Source of the DNA: Bombyx mori
Taxonomy: Eukaryota > Arthropoda > Insecta > Lepidoptera > Bombycidae
DNA length: 64,000 nt
Direction of reading: 5' to 3'
Assembly: GCF_030269925.1 (NCBI RefSeq)
Contig: NC_085121.1
Span: forward strand, 10,557,501-10,621,500
Made by a program: the position numbers and the translations under genes
The notes under the pieces: generated by a model
The model's input: the letters and a program-made list of their open reading frames with translations, nothing else
Told to the model about the DNA's origin: nothing
Database searches by the model: none
Shown: positions 24,431-37,802 of the stretch, one piece after another
How the letters are laid out: the number at the start of each line of letters is the position of its first letter
Numbering within the stretch: the stretch's first letter is position 1

Positions 24431-26617
24431 TTTGTTCTTTTAGGTTATTGCATGGATGAACCGACTGACGGCCCACCTGATATTAAATAGGCAGAGCAAA
24501 TGATATAACTGCATAGCAGGGTGTTGGTACCTACCCATGTGAGATTATAATACGCCATTCTTAACGTTCCAACAATACGTATTATTTAAATTTTACGAAA
24601 TACGATGACTCGCTATGAAACCAAGGAAAGCTAACGGCTTTATGTCAAAATTACTCGAATTCGTGATGTGGAACGCGCCCGCTGCCAGTGTGAGCTTCAA
24701 TTAGACCGTGACATACTTTATGTTTGCTTTCAAAGAGTCAGTTCAAGCAATATTTACCGAACTCAATTAGTTCACTGAAAATTTCAATATTAATACCACT
24801 CATGAGGTGTAATTGAAAATACAATACAACGATGATCTTGTATTATTCTCAGTTTTAATGAGCACATCATTGCTATGTATGTCAGATCAGAATTCACGAA
24901 TAATTTTGAGAATTCGTAATTAAACAGTGATAATTTAATGGCGCATTTGATTGAGTCAAGATGATTCAACGCACGGACATGCACTTCAAGGTGATGACGG
25001 TTATTCTGACATTTGTTCTTTGTGATATAGCAAAAGTTAATTCCTTTGTCTAACAACATCCTCTGAAGATAAGACAACATAGAAACGTTGCACACACAAA
25101 TACTCGATAATACAGTTTCACTGCTCACGTGAATATTATTTCAGTTCACCTCTACAAAATTCATATTACAGTGTTGGTAAGTTTTAAACAGTATTTAAGC
25201 AAAATGTAGTTTCTTTATATTACAAAATTCACTTTACAAATCCAATTAATTCAATTTATTTTAACGTTTTCTCTTTTTTTACTACTGACATTATAGAAAT
25301 CATAATAGATTTTGGAAAAAGTTAAGTAAGTAAGTATAATTTAAAAACCACAAAAGCCTTATATTTTGGTTTTTTTTAAGTCCTTGACATTTAAGGCCAA
25401 AATTATAATTAATTGAAAGATTCTTTAGAATAGATTCGATCTATCTATGAGATGGAATCTATGACAAGTTAAGCTAAAGCTTATTATGGAATAAAAAGAA
25501 AATTAATTGACAAACAAAAGAGGAAACAAAAGCGGAAAATACTGTATTGCTTAATCTGCCTATTTCTATAAATATTTCTCATTTACACACTTAAAAAATA
25601 TCATTAAGAATTGATATCACAAAGTCATTTGTTCGATAAGAAGTCAGTCACAGCTAGATGTAACTTGTTTGTACAACAATTGCACTCCAGTTGTTACTGA
25701 CAATTAATGTTTCTTCATCACCCCGCATGTTCCTATCTGATTAAGCATCTTGTTTCGAACATCGATTGGTGCTTGTGTCAATAATTATAATTATAAATCT
25801 TTTGCTTCGTTACATTTTGTTTTCTTTATTAATCTGTTATCATAAACACAAAGTTGGCATGACATGATCTTATTAACAAAATGGTACATACTTATATTTC
25901 TTGATTGAGAACAAACATGTAAATTATATTTATAATTACATGATCCGTTGTTGATATTTTTGGTAAAATATGTTTTATTATTATTGCCACCTTCATTCGG
26001 CGGTCATAATAATGTTCATACAACTGCTTTATTTCATTCTATTCTTTTCTTCTACATAGGGTAATGATGCAGTCCGTGTTATATATATAGATAACAATAT
26101 TGTTGTGTACAGGTTATTAAATATAAAAAAAATGTAATAATAGTTGTTGTCAACCGCAAAACTCATTTAAATGTAATTGACAATCAAGTTCTCAAAAATC
26201 GAATTAATTTGATACCGTAATAGTCAAATCGGTTATGGCTCGAATAAAAAAATGTTATTTAAAGCTAATGCACATTACAATAATACGATCTTTAGATACA
26301 ATGTCACGTTGATGCAAGCTCGCAATGAATTGTGACGTTATTCGATTTACAATCGTCAAAATGTTATTGCGTAGGTACTTTAACGTGCGTACCATTATGT
26401 TTGTGTGCACAAGTTGTTATGATTTACGATACACGTGCTCGGTTCAGTGTGTCGTACAATGTCAAGGCGCAGCAGCGTGCCATTGCAATAATTATGCAAC
26501 ACCATTGTAAAATTGACATAAATACGTTTACGACTGCATGAACGCGCTTCGACCGCTCAGATAGATGCAGTTGCACGTATGTATGTAACTGTTTCGGATT
26601 TATCTATCGAGAAAACG

Positions 26618-26860
26618 TTTTTTTTTATTGCATAGATGAGTGGACGAGCTCACAGTCCACCTGGTGTTAAATGGTTACCGGAGCCCATAGACATCTACAA
26701 CGTAAATGCGCCACCCACCTTGAGATATGAGTTCTAAGGTCTCAGTATAGTTACAACGGCTGATTCACCCTTCAAACCGAAACGCATTACTGCTTCAGGC
26801 CAAAATAGGCAGGTTGGTAGTACCTACCGCGCGGACTCACAAGAGGTCCCACCACCAGTA
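26618..26860 (-). mobile_element. Bm1-type SINE, short form
   Basis: This is a minus-strand copy with poly(T) on the left and the shared break point CCACCAGTA on the right. It is close to the consensus of the other copies. Confidence 0.85.
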
Positions 26861-27424
26861 CCTACCACCTCCACCACCATGTTGAATTTGTTGTACCGAA
26901 GCACCAATATCAGTTTATCATGATTTATTTTTAATAACCTATGATGATCTTAAAAGTGTATTACGTAGAATAAAAAAACAAAAACAAAAAATACACTTTA
27001 AAAGCAACTCCACTGAAAATTTTAATTAATGTTTTCAGTCAAGTTAGATCTGCATAAAAGGCCAACGTAATAAAATCGTTGTATTAGAATTATTCCTTCA
27101 TACGTGTGCAATTTTACAATGATTCTGTTCCATAGGTAGACAGACATATTAAACTAACCGAAGCGTCCCTATACGTTTCCATTGCTGTTGACTGACAATG
27201 ACTCGTTACAGATTCGGAATGGGATTATCATGACGCTCCGTGTGCTTAGTGCGAATTTTTTAACGTACTCGATAGCGTAAAAGTTAAGTCAAATTTGTAT
27301 GGAACTTAAAGGTTTGCCTATGTTTGCCGCTGGGGACACTGTTCCAGCTGAATACAAATTTCAGGTTCAACAGATCTAGGTAACTTCATATCTGTATTAG
27401 CATTTACAGAGCAGAGTCGTTTGT

Positions 27425-27628
27425 AACCCATAGACACAGCCCACTGAGTTTCTCGCCGGATCTTCTCAGTGAGTCGCGTTTTCGATCCGGTGGTAGATTC
27501 TGCGAAGCACTGCTCTTGCTAGGGTCAGTGTTAGCATCACTCCGGTTTGAGCCCCGTAAGCTCACCTACTACTTAAGGTTACGCTGAAATAGCCTCTCAA
27601 GGCTATCAGTTTAGGTAGGAAAAAAATA
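27425..27628 (+). mobile_element. 5'-truncated LINE 3' tail (subfamily 1)
   Basis: The copy shares GAGTTTCTCGCCGGATCTTC and the following CCGGATC...GATCCGG inverted repeat with the coding LINE, then follows the same downstream sequence as the copy at 8900. It ends in an A-rich tail. No coding part remains. Confidence 0.8.
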
Positions 27629-30510
27629 AAGAGTTGTTTCTGATGATAGTAGATCATTATTTACTACCAGCATCTATGCACATAACATAGTATAGTGGTT
27701 TTGGCGTGTGCTACAGGCCCACGCTGTTTTTAACCTTGGGGCATATTGTTAGCGGCCAATGCTGGTCGTGGGCGGACCGGAGACGTGTCGTGCTCGTGTT
27801 ACTATTACATATTTCAGTTACGTAACGTCTATTTACGAGCTCCTCGCAAATTACACGGGAAATATGAAAGATTTTAGCACTTATTTATTCTATGACTAAT
27901 TCCAAATTACAAGACCAGCTTAACGCAATACGATAAATAGTAAGAATAACAGGAAAGAGTTTTTTTGGAATTCCGTGAAAAAAAATTATATATTTTTTTT
28001 AACAATATCTTGTTTTATTTGCGATACATAATTTTCCGGTGTTAGTAATTAGTACGTAGTACGTACAATAGACGTAATAAATTTTCATTAAAACGTCGCG
28101 CTATCGATCGGCAACAGTGATAACTAATATTTATTTCCAACCATTCTAGTTTAATCGTTTTTTCTTCATATCATTTCACGTTTCATTATCAATGAAGGAA
28201 ATATTTTATTGCCTATATAAGTAGCGATATAGGCGCTTAAATAAATGTAATTGCTAGTAGGTTATTCTTGGTGCAGCTAAACACAACGACATGCCCCAGA
28301 CGCGGTGTCGCCATATAAAATAATCGCATTCAATGCGCTGCCAACTCTCTCTAGCATCTAGCAATAGCACGGTATGTGTATGACGTGAGAATTTCGCAAG
28401 TGCTAATTACGAGATACCACCAAAAAAGGACGTTTTTCGCTGAACCAGGCAACTTATCCTTTGTCTTTGAACTTATCCAGGAAACTTACAAAACAATATA
28501 ACCCCGTCCTCTGTCTCAAATGTTATTGCAACTTTACTACACGGACACAGTATTGACATTTAGTGACATGAGATGAGACAGAGTGAAAACTATGTCGTGA
28601 GTTGTGTAAATAAGGAATTAACCCAGGGCCATTACTACGTGATATCGTATTGCGAAAATATGTAAATACTTTCCTAGTTCGAATGATTAACTTCTTTACA
28701 TCGGGAAAATGATGGCTTCTATCGATGTTTCAAACAATTGTTGGTGTTAATTTGACTTTTAGCTTACATTAAATATAGTCCTACACAAACTTCCGGTAGA
28801 GACGCAGCAAGCACCTCTCCTCCCATATCGTGCCTACGGTCGGTGACCCACCCACGTGTGATCCGTGCGGAACCTGTTCTTGCGCACCATTTACGCCACT
28901 TGGGCCACTGTCCAACGAGAAAATGTCTCTAAATAAAAAACACGCGAAGTTGTTATCTATTTTCGTCAAGTGTATGTTTTGCCGATAATTATCCTAATAA
29001 AAGAAAACCAAACGATTATAACTGAAGAGATGTGAGTTTCTTGTTGCCAAGCGTAGGGGCCTGACGTCAGCAGTCAGACCTTGGGCGAGGACACAGCTAT
29101 TAGACCGAGGCAAGGTCTCGCTAGCGCTCTGCATGCCATACAAATATTGTTGTGTATGTTTATTGCTTTCTCGGATCCAGCTAAACTTGGGAAATTGGAA
29201 TATGTTTTGTTTGCGAATCACAGTTTCGAGTTGCAGTTTCTAAAACCAATACATGGCTGGTACGTGAGAAAATCAAGTAATAACGTCGTAGCGTTTATAA
29301 TTTGTACCTACCTCTAAATAATTGAATGCAGTTGCGGATGTCTTTCCCAAGGAGCCCTTTGTTCCAAGTAAAAGTGCAAAGTGGCCAGGGTCGTGATGGG
29401 CACCGCCTACCGACACTCGTTGCTAGTTTCATTATACGTTTCCAAGAACTATTGGCAATGCTGCAGCTCCGAGCTAAGCAGGTATTATAAGCAGTTGAAA
29501 TGATATTCGAGTAAGCGGGCTGTTTTAAAACAAAAACTACGAAACCCTAAATATAAATTACCAAATCACCGAAAGATCTTTTGTACTAATTAAAAAATCA
29601 AAGTGCATAAAATGAAAAAGTGTTCGATTGTCAATTTCAATCCCTAATATCGTATAACAAATTTTATTCCAATTTAAAACAATGATTTAATACGAATATC
29701 TCTTCGGTAACAAGTATGACCTAACAACAGAGCATTAGCGTAACAAAGCGCATTGCGTTACATCATAATGCATGACCAAGATAAGCGCATACGTAATGAC
29801 CAGGTACATCATTATAGCGCACGAGACATCCTTCGATTTATTAGCACGATCATGAAGACTAGCTTGTGTATTTGATAATTATTACAATTACAAAAATCCG
29901 GGTATTGTGTATCGAACAATACGCAGAAACGTTTCCGTAGTGAGAATCAAACAAAGTAAACAATTTATCAAAAAACATTATTTGCATCCATTATATTTTT
30001 TACATAAACATGTGTAGAGATAAAAAATTGTTTAAGTTTAGCGGTAGGCAGCGCCTCGGCTGTGGCCATAACATTGCGGCTAATCTTAGTATAAATGCTG
30101 CAAAAGAAATCGGACTTATAAACTATAAATAAATAAATAAAAATAAATAAATAAAAAATACTCATGTTATATTGAAAGAATAAATAAATATAAATATGTT
30201 CATGATTGTCTAACTGATTTTTCCAATCAATAGCACTTTCTACGGCTTTAGAAACGCGTATGAGTCAAATAAATAAATTCAAACGCTCACAGAAATCTTA
30301 CCTATCATCTTTAAGATTTACTATGGGATACGCACGCTTATGTTAAATAGATTTTTTACTTTTCGTCGCTAGTTGGCATAGATAAAAAATAATGAAAAGT
30401 AACTATAAATTTTGATCGTAATTATAATGCACTGACTATCTTATCCGTCCGCGACGTGACAACGTAAAGCCGTAATCGCCCAAAACATCTCTTGTCGGAT
30501 ACCCCGTATT

Positions 30511-30724
30511 CACTCTCGGTGCTTTTAGGACGCTGAGTTTCTCGCCGGATCTTCTCAGTGGGTCGCGATTCCGATCCGGTAGTAGATTCTGCGAAGCACT
30601 GCTCTTGCTCGGGCTAGTGTTAGCAAGTTCTTTCAGGTTTAGCCCATGATCTCAACGTCCGGGCGTAACTGGAATAGCCTCTTAATCTACCAGCGAAACG
30701 GTAGAGAAAACAAACAAAAAAAAG
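30511..30724 (+). mobile_element. 5'-truncated LINE 3' tail
   Basis: The copy carries the same core block and inverted repeat as the other tails, with an intermediate downstream sequence (ATAGCCTCTTAATCTACCAG) and a short A-rich end. Confidence 0.75.
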
Positions 30725-31369
30725 TACTGTCTGAACTAGAACCTACTTTAACTAATTTCTTAAGGACAAACCTAATGACTTAATTAATCGCTAGCACCTA
30801 ATAGAATTACCTACCTTACCAATACTTTGTCGCTACGGAACTATAAAAGTACCTAGATACTAATATTAGTATGTATGTGAATTTGCAACCTACGACTGTA
30901 AAAAAAAGCCGAAATGTAATCACAGCTGACGAAATTGAATAAGAACAACAAAGTCAAAGTACCCTCAAAACTGTCTGCATTATAATAAAAATGCTTATCT
31001 GCATAAAGAAAAAACTGTGATATCACTCAAATAATGCTTGAGTTTTAATTTTTATTTCACATTGAAATGAATTATTCTGAAAACTGCAACCTTGTAACCA
31101 TGCGCACGCGGAAATATTATTACATGGTCACACAGCACAGATTGTTTTAAAATTACGGGCATTGATAAGAAATGTAGAAGATTGGAGCGCGTGCAATATT
31201 TAAATTTCCATGAGCTGTATTATCGCTGCACACACGTGTGACCTTACGGTCGCTATAAACTGTGACTGCAACACGACAATATACATACATATACGTATAT
31301 GTGTGTATACCTCTCAAAGGAATACCTACAAAGCGAATACGGTTTTCGCTTATTTATTATAAGTTTCAT

Positions 31370-31655
31370 TTTTTATTGCCTTTGTAGGCAGACGAGAATA
31401 CGACCCATCTAATGGTGAATGGTTACCGTCACTCATGGACGTCAGCAATGTCAGGGGCAGAGCCAAGCTAGAAGAAGGAAGGACATGTCATAGTGGTCGA
31501 GAAATACTGCAGTAGGGGAGCTCATTCCAAAGCCAGATGGTACGTGGCAAAAAAGATCTCTGAAAACGCACTGTGGACGAATGTAGCTGTTCCAGGTAGT
31601 ATGGATTAACTCTACTCCGGTGGCGGGCGGTGTGATGGCAAATGCGTCTCTATTC
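31370..31655 (-). mobile_element. Dispersed lepidopteran repeat, family not named
   Basis: The plus strand starts with a T-run, then TTGCCTTTGTAGGCAGACGA, and includes GATGGTACGTGGCAAAAAAG and CTACTCCGGTGGCGGGCGGT. This pattern recurs widely in silkworm sequence, and pieces of it occur here at about 6255-6310, 18187-18245 and 23905-24000. The poly(T) start suggests a retroposed element on the minus strand. I cannot assign it to a named family. Confidence 0.55.
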
Positions 31656-33383
31656 ACAGAGACATTTAATCTAATAACCATGTTTAGTTATAGTTAATAG
31701 AACACTAAATGAACAATGATATTATCATTATCATTTACAAACAAGAATATCGTTTAAACCGTCCGATAGCGCGCATGACTATCATATTTTTATTTACGTA
31801 CAATTGATAAATATAGGTATGTATCGGAGTCGTCTTTTATGTCCTTTACTTATCATTGAATTTAGATAATTTCGAATACAAATCGTACTTGGCACTAATA
31901 AATCTAGGCTTCAACATAATATTTGATCTCGACGCGTCATGTGTTAACAGTAGATGTGGACGGTGAATTTAAAAAAAATATACCGACATTTAAAATGGGA
32001 CTTTTGAAATAGCTTAAGTACGTTATTTAACATGGAAATTGATGTCAATGAATAATTAATTGCGGTGTAAGCGCTGGCAACATGGCGCATTTGCTTAGGC
32101 ACGGTGCCGCCTAAACGTGTCTGACTGAAGGCCGTTTTATCGCGCACTACTGATAAAATACGCCAATCGTTATCTGTAGAGGCGTCGGGGTTGACTTCCG
32201 CGTGCGACTAATGGCCTCCAAAACAATTACTTACTATTATAATCATTGCCCGACGAGCGTCCATCAACACATACGTATAATTTTCTTTGTGTTCGTTTAA
32301 CTTGAATTCGTTACTAATGTTGGCGAGGTCGTGCATTGTAATTCGTAATTTTCGGCGTTCATGCAAAAAATTATAATAACTAGTTTCGTTTATTGATCAT
32401 AATTTGAGTGATCAGAGAAATTGAAACGTTTTTTATACGTTTTTTTTTATAATTTTTGTTTTATAATAATTTTATCAACACGTTGTTTGGCCTTAGGCTT
32501 TGACCAATAAAGATAATTTGAGTGCATACACAAAAAAACATACTTGCGAAGGAAATGTAGTACACTATCAAAATAAAAACATTTAATATAATTTAAAAGA
32601 AAAATAAAGGATAAATAATTGCCGAGTTGCCGCCGTACTACACGCGTTCAAAGATACGATCTTTGTTCCGCGAACCGCAAGCGTTGCCGCCCACAAATCA
32701 AACGTCATAACAATATTTTTGTTGATACCTTTTATTGGACGTCTCAACACAAAGTCGTTTCCCTATATGTAGTTGCTTAGAAGCGAACATAAGAAACCGA
32801 TTCGCTTGTTCCGTTAGATGGAGCGAGAACGAATATACCTACACACGACGAGGTTTCAAGGTTTACTGGTGCTCGTTCGCAATGAAACGATAGCTGTAGT
32901 TTCAACGCAAATAATAGCGCGACCTTCACATTCTATATTTACAACGCGGAAGGTAATGCGGCACTAGAAGCTCGCAGATAACTCCACGCTCAGTAAACAG
33001 TTACATTAGGCGTGTAAATGGCAAAACTGGTCGTGCTCGTGGAACGCTAGGAAAAAAATAACCAAACACGCACCGAACGCATGTGCGTATCGCTCCATTA
33101 CATATTGTGATGTGGATGTGACCTCCAATCTAATTTGATCATGGGACTTGCCATGTGATACATCATCTCTGTATACCGAAGGCCCTAAGGACTCGATTCA
33201 CAAATAATTTACAAACATAACATTTGTTTTTACTTTTTTAAACAATAGTAATTGATTTCGTTAAACTAACAAAACAAAATATATACATTATTATTTATTT
33301 ACAAGTGTAACCGGAGTAAGAAAGGTGACATTTGAACTATGGGTACCTAACGTAAGTTAATTTACCGCCCGATTAGCCTCCTC

Positions 33384-34679
33384 ATGTCTCTGGGCAAACT
33401 GTATGAGCGTTTGCTCTACAAACGCCTCAGAGACTTCGTCTCATCAAAGGGCATTCTCATCGATGAACAATTCGGATTCCGTGCAAATCACTCATGCGTA
33501 CAACAGGTGCACCGCCTCACGGAGCACATTCTTGTAGGACTTAACCGACCAAAACCGATCTATACGGGAGCCCTCTTCTTCGACGTCGCAAAAGCGTTCG
33601 ACAAAGTCTGGCACAACGGTTTGATTTTCAAACTTTTCAACATGGGCGTACCGGATAGTCTCGTGCTCATCATACGAGACTTCTTGTCTAACCGCTCTTT
33701 TCGATATCGAGTAGAGGGAACCCGCTCCTCCCCGCGACCACTCACGGCTGGAGTCCCGCAAGGCTCCGTTCTCTCTCCGCTCCTATTTAGTTTATTTATT
33801 AACGATATTCCCCGGTCGCCGCCGACTCAGCTAGCCTTATTCGCTGACGACACAACCGTTTACTACTCAAGTAGAAACAAGTCCCTAATCGCGAGTAAGC
33901 TCCAGAGTGCAGCGTTAACCCTCGGACAGTGGTTCCGAAAATGGCGCATAGACATCAACCCAGCGAAAAGCACAGCAGTGTTATTTCAAAGGGGAAACTC
34001 ACCGCTTATTTCCTCCCGCATTAGGAGGAGAAATATCACACCCCCGATCACCCTCTTCGGCCAACCTATACCCTGGGCTAGGAAGGTCAAGTACCTGGGA
34101 GTCACCCTGGATGCATCCATGACATTCCGCCCGCATATAAAAACAGTCCGCGATCGTGCCGCATTTATTCTCGGCAGACTCTATCCCATGATCTGTAAGC
34201 GGAGTAAAATGTCCCTTCGGAACAAGGTGACACTTTACAAAACTTGCATAAGGCCCGTCATGACTTACGCGAGTGTGGTGTTCGCTCACGCGGCCCGCAC
34301 ACACATAGACACCCTCCAATCCCTACAATCCCGCTTTTGCAGGTTAGCCGTCGGGGCTCCGTGGTTCGTGAGGAACGTCGACCTACACGACGACCTGGGC
34401 CTCGAATCGATCCGCAAACACATGAAGTCAGTGTCGGAACGTTACTTCGATAAGGCTATGCGTCATGATAATCGCCTTATCGTTGCTGCCGCTGACTACT
34501 CCCCGAATCCTGATCACGCAGGAGCAAGTCACCGTCGTCGCCCTAGACACGTCCTTACGGATCCATCAGATCCAATAACTCTTGCATTAGATACCTTCAG
34601 CTCTAACACTAGGAGCAGGCTGAGGAACCCCGGTAACCGTACGCGTCGAACTCGACAAAGAGGTCGACGTGCAGCCTAA
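33384..34679 (+). CDS. LINE ORF2 remnant: reverse transcriptase domain (431+ aa)
   Basis: The protein is a non-LTR reverse transcriptase, which makes cDNA at the nicked target during retrotransposition. Counted from the Met at 33384: block A FDVAKAFDKVWH (catalytic Asp67) at 66-77; AGVPQGSVLSPLLFSLFIND at 122-141; the catalytic FADD at 153-156; then GQWFRKWRIDINPAKS and a basic C-terminus. The frame is open seven codons further upstream and reads YRPISLL, the usual start of the domain, so the Met is internal and the real protein began further 5'. The motifs fit the jockey clade. No endonuclease or RNase H is present. Four antisense or out-of-frame open frames inside it are shadows. Confidence 0.88.
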   Translation: MSLGKLYERLLYKRLRDFVSSKGILIDEQFGFRANHSCVQQVHRLTEHILVGLNRPKPIYTGALFFDVAKAFDKVWHNGLIFKLFNMGVPDSLVLIIRDFLSNRSFRYRVEGTRSSPRPLTAGVPQGSVLSPLLFSLFINDIPRSPPTQLALFADDTTVYYSSRNKSLIASKLQSAALTLGQWFRKWRIDINPAKSTAVLFQRGNSPLISSRIRRRNITPPITLFGQPIPWARKVKYLGVTLDASMTFRPHIKTVRDRAAFILGRLYPMICKRSKMSLRNKVTLYKTCIRPVMTYASVVFAHAARTHIDTLQSLQSRFCRLAVGAPWFVRNVDLHDDLGLESIRKHMKSVSERYFDKAMRHDNRLIVAAADYSPNPDHAGASHRRRPRHVLTDPSDPITLALDTFSSNTRSRLRNPGNRTRRTRQRGRRAA

Positions 34680-34922
34680 CCCATGCATCAGCCCGCTGAG
34701 TTTCTCGCCGGATCTTCTCAGTGGGTCGCGATTCCGATCCGGTAGTAGATTCATTCGCGAAGCAACTGCTCTTGAGTTGTTAGGTCTCCTTCGGAGGCGC
34801 TCGGGCAGTTGTTAGCAAATCCCACCCCTCCTGGCTGAGCATTTGCTCGCCCACCTGTCCTGGTGAAGCTGGAAAGGCCTCCGGGCCACCAGTAATCCTT
34901 CAATCATAAAAAAAAAAAAAAA
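34680..34922 (+). other. LINE 3' UTR with conserved hairpin and poly(A)
   Basis: This is the 3' UTR following the RT stop. CCGGATC (34708-34714) and GATCCGG (34736-34742) can form a stem around a 21-base loop, and poly(A) starts at 34908. The hairpin block is the part most conserved among the LINE tails in the window, as expected if the reverse transcriptase recognises it (inference). Confidence 0.65.
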
Positions 34923-34998
34923 GTTAATTTATGAATATGGACATCCGGCACTGCATGCCGGTGGTCTGTCAAAACTGTAAAGTAAAAAACAAAAATGT

Positions 34999-35173
34999 AA
35001 CTATACCTTAGAAGTTACTATACCTTAGAGACCTTAGAACTTATATCTCTAGGTGGGTGGCGCATTTACGTTGTAGATGTCTATGAGCTTCAGTAACCAC
35101 TTCACATCAGGTGGGCTGTGAGCTCGTCCAACCACATGAGCAAAAGAAAAAAAAAAAAAAAAAAAAAAAAAAA
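34999..35173 (+). mobile_element. Bm1-type SINE fragment with long poly(A)
   Basis: The last part of the SINE body (GGTGGGTGGCGCATTTACGT and CAGGTGGGCTGTGAGCTCGT) is followed by an A tract of about 27 bases at 35147-35173. The 5' part is missing. It lies about 70 bases downstream of the LINE insertion. Confidence 0.8.
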
Positions 35174-37685
35174 CAGCCTCATAATAGCAATCAAAGCCCT
35201 GTATACATGGACTTGTAATCTCGCGTTAAACTCACTCGTAGTCTCCTTTGTTAACCGATTGCGTACTAGTTGACATATCGTTACGCAATACTGTACAAAG
35301 CATACATTAAACAGGAGTTTTGTCGGACGATTATCGCTGATTTTCATCAATGTACCGAAAAATCGCTCACGTTTACGTCAAACTCAAACAAGCTCGTAGA
35401 TTACGTAATCTGATAACGATATTAAGATTTCCGCGATCGTTTCAAGGTGATAAAACTACTACAACTACTCTAACGAGAAAAAATCAACAATACGAATATT
35501 TTATATTTATATTTTTTTTGTATTTTAACGTAGTTACACATGCCAACAGCATGGCGGTGAATCAAATTGAAAAATAGAACACTACTCCGTGGATGATTAC
35601 AGTATCGATGTGGGCCGTGAATGTAGGACAGTTCAAATTTTATGTACACTGTTGTGTTTAGCGGCTAATTACATTGCGAATAACATAATACTGTTTTAAA
35701 TGTGACACGATAAACACGAGCGCTTTAGTTTTGATTTCGAGAGATACTTCCTGATTTGGTCTAAGTATCTAACGAGAAATTTTTGTGCTTGGCTATTACC
35801 GGCTACTACTACTCGGGAGATACAGTTAAACACTGGGCTAATCCTCCATTTCGTAATAGTTGCAGTATCGTCTTAATTTCCTTCAAAATTATGTACCTCC
35901 TACTGAGTTCTAAGGTTAGACATATTATTGGCACTACGAATTGGTTTTTACTTACTGATGATGAACGAGTAAATTTAATACGAACGTATTGCGTCTACGC
36001 GAAATCGGAATCCCATTTCAAATAAACCTGTGTTTTTCCCACACTCTCGACGCCATCAAACTATAGACGTAAACATGTTTTGATGATTGTCCTCAATGCT
36101 GTTAGACATAATTATACGCATTAATCATTACTCATTGGTGTTTGTTTTTCAAAAACTGTCCTGAGTAATTAGATAGATTTAGCTGTAATAAAAAAAAAAC
36201 AAAATGTAACGGATGTACAGCGTCGTTGAGGCAGGACCGCGCCAACTTCAGTCTTGTTGTCGTTCCGTCTCTTTCTCGGCAGGTCATCGCCCTCACATCA
36301 CACTACTCCCTCGTTCTAATAACCCTACTACTCATATCAGTAAATTGCATTATCTCTTTTACGCGAAACTTAAATACGGGACCACAATAAATACGTTTTG
36401 GACGAGAAGCCTGATTTTTTGACATTGCTCGTAAAGGCGCCACAAAGTTTAGTGACCTCTATCCTGGCGACCTTGGTGCGGTCAAAAACACCTATCGTCA
36501 AGACATTGACCAGCACTCGTGAACCTCTGCACACCAGCTGTGGTCGAGTTCATTATGGAAACGCATTTAACAATTACTTATGCCAGCTTGCACAATTTCA
36601 TATGAACAACAGAAGCGATTAGATTACTTGTATGCGTGTGGCATGTCACTTTAGTGGGTGGGTGGCTATTTGTTAATCTGATAAACGAAAATTTATATTT
36701 GTTTATTTTTGTTTGTTCGTAGTGTTTGTGTTGGAGCATCGTCATTGTACTAATAATATTATTGTCCGATTCACTCGGAACTTGTTACGGATTTTGTTGT
36801 TCACTATAAAATAATGGCAAAGATTTTTTGACATATTAAAATCAGCTTACAATAAGTAACGCGTAGGCAGCCTCAACAAATGGGTATATTTAATAAATTT
36901 TGCTATAGATAAACAGGAGCGTGAGCTTGTTACACTAGCTACATATAAAAATACAAATATTTAAATACGAATACAATTTACTTGCACATCGTTAAGACAA
37001 AAGATTAAACGCAAAGACGGCAATTTCAAACTATAAAAATCTAGAATAAAACGGAACATTAAATACATAATCATTATTGCAAAAATAAGAATTAAAACCA
37101 TTCCTTAAAGGTTAACGATTTAATGTTTTCAAAATACAATAAATTGCGAATCGTTGTGATTAATCTTTATTAGTAAACTTACTTACTTTATGTGAAATTC
37201 AATTTATTATAGTGTCATTTAATTTCATGTTTCACATTTAACATACGAAATAATTAACGATTCAAAATAAAAAATAAAAGATACATAATTTATTTATTAT
37301 ATTATTTATTAAATGATATTGGCATCTGTGGTTTCTTGATATAAATGGTTATCGTGGGGAGTGTCGGCGAATAGATAGATGGAGGCAATGCGTTTTTTTA
37401 ACCGACATTGGCAGGGCAATGACTCGCGGTCGGTTCACTGGCCGTTCTTGACAGTTCAAATGTTTACACTTGTGCTATAAAGTACGGGGATCACTTGCTC
37501 TTGACTTCAGAGCGATCCAAATCTGTCTGGGATATACATATAAACGCAATGTTAGCACCTATAGATGCTTTATAGATGCGATGACATCACAATAGTAACC
37601 AACGGCATGTACCGTAGCGTTTGATTTCGGTCACTATTGTGCTCTCATAAATATATGTATGATAATTTGCAGAAACTAATTATTT

Positions 37686-37802
37686 CTCTAATAAAACACG
37701 TACTTAACAAATGTTAACGAATGACTTATACGGTTAAGGAATAACATCGTGTAATAGAAATAAAACCAAAATTATAAGTTGTGTGATTACCGGTGGTATT
37801 GT
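37686..37802 (+). repeat. Internal fragment of a Bm1-type SINE
   Basis: The fragment has the middle region only (AAGGAATAACATCGTGTAAT followed by TTACCGGTGGTA), and stops where the short-form copies begin. It has no poly(A) and no 3' body. Confidence 0.6.

Larger units (their letters stand above)
33354..34931 (+). mobile_element. 5'-truncated jockey-clade LINE with target-site duplication
   Basis: The inserted DNA (33365-34920) runs from the start of the reverse transcriptase domain through a 3' UTR to a poly(A) tract. The 11-base sequence AAGTTAATTTA occurs immediately before it (33354-33364) and again right after the poly(A) (34921-34931), marking target-primed insertion. The coding frame is uninterrupted up to the stop at 34677-34679, so the copy looks young. 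Truncation removed ORF1, the endonuclease and the beginning of ORF2, so it cannot move on its own. It lies in the sense direction in Glut4EF intron 4. Confidence 0.88.

Noticed and set aside
31451..31681. Minus-strand frame of 76 codons
   Set aside because: It falls inside a dispersed repeat; it may be degenerate transposon coding sequence but no RT motif is visible.
33492..34319. Antisense and out-of-frame open frames inside the LINE
   Set aside because: They are shadows of the reverse transcriptase frame, which has all the expected motifs.
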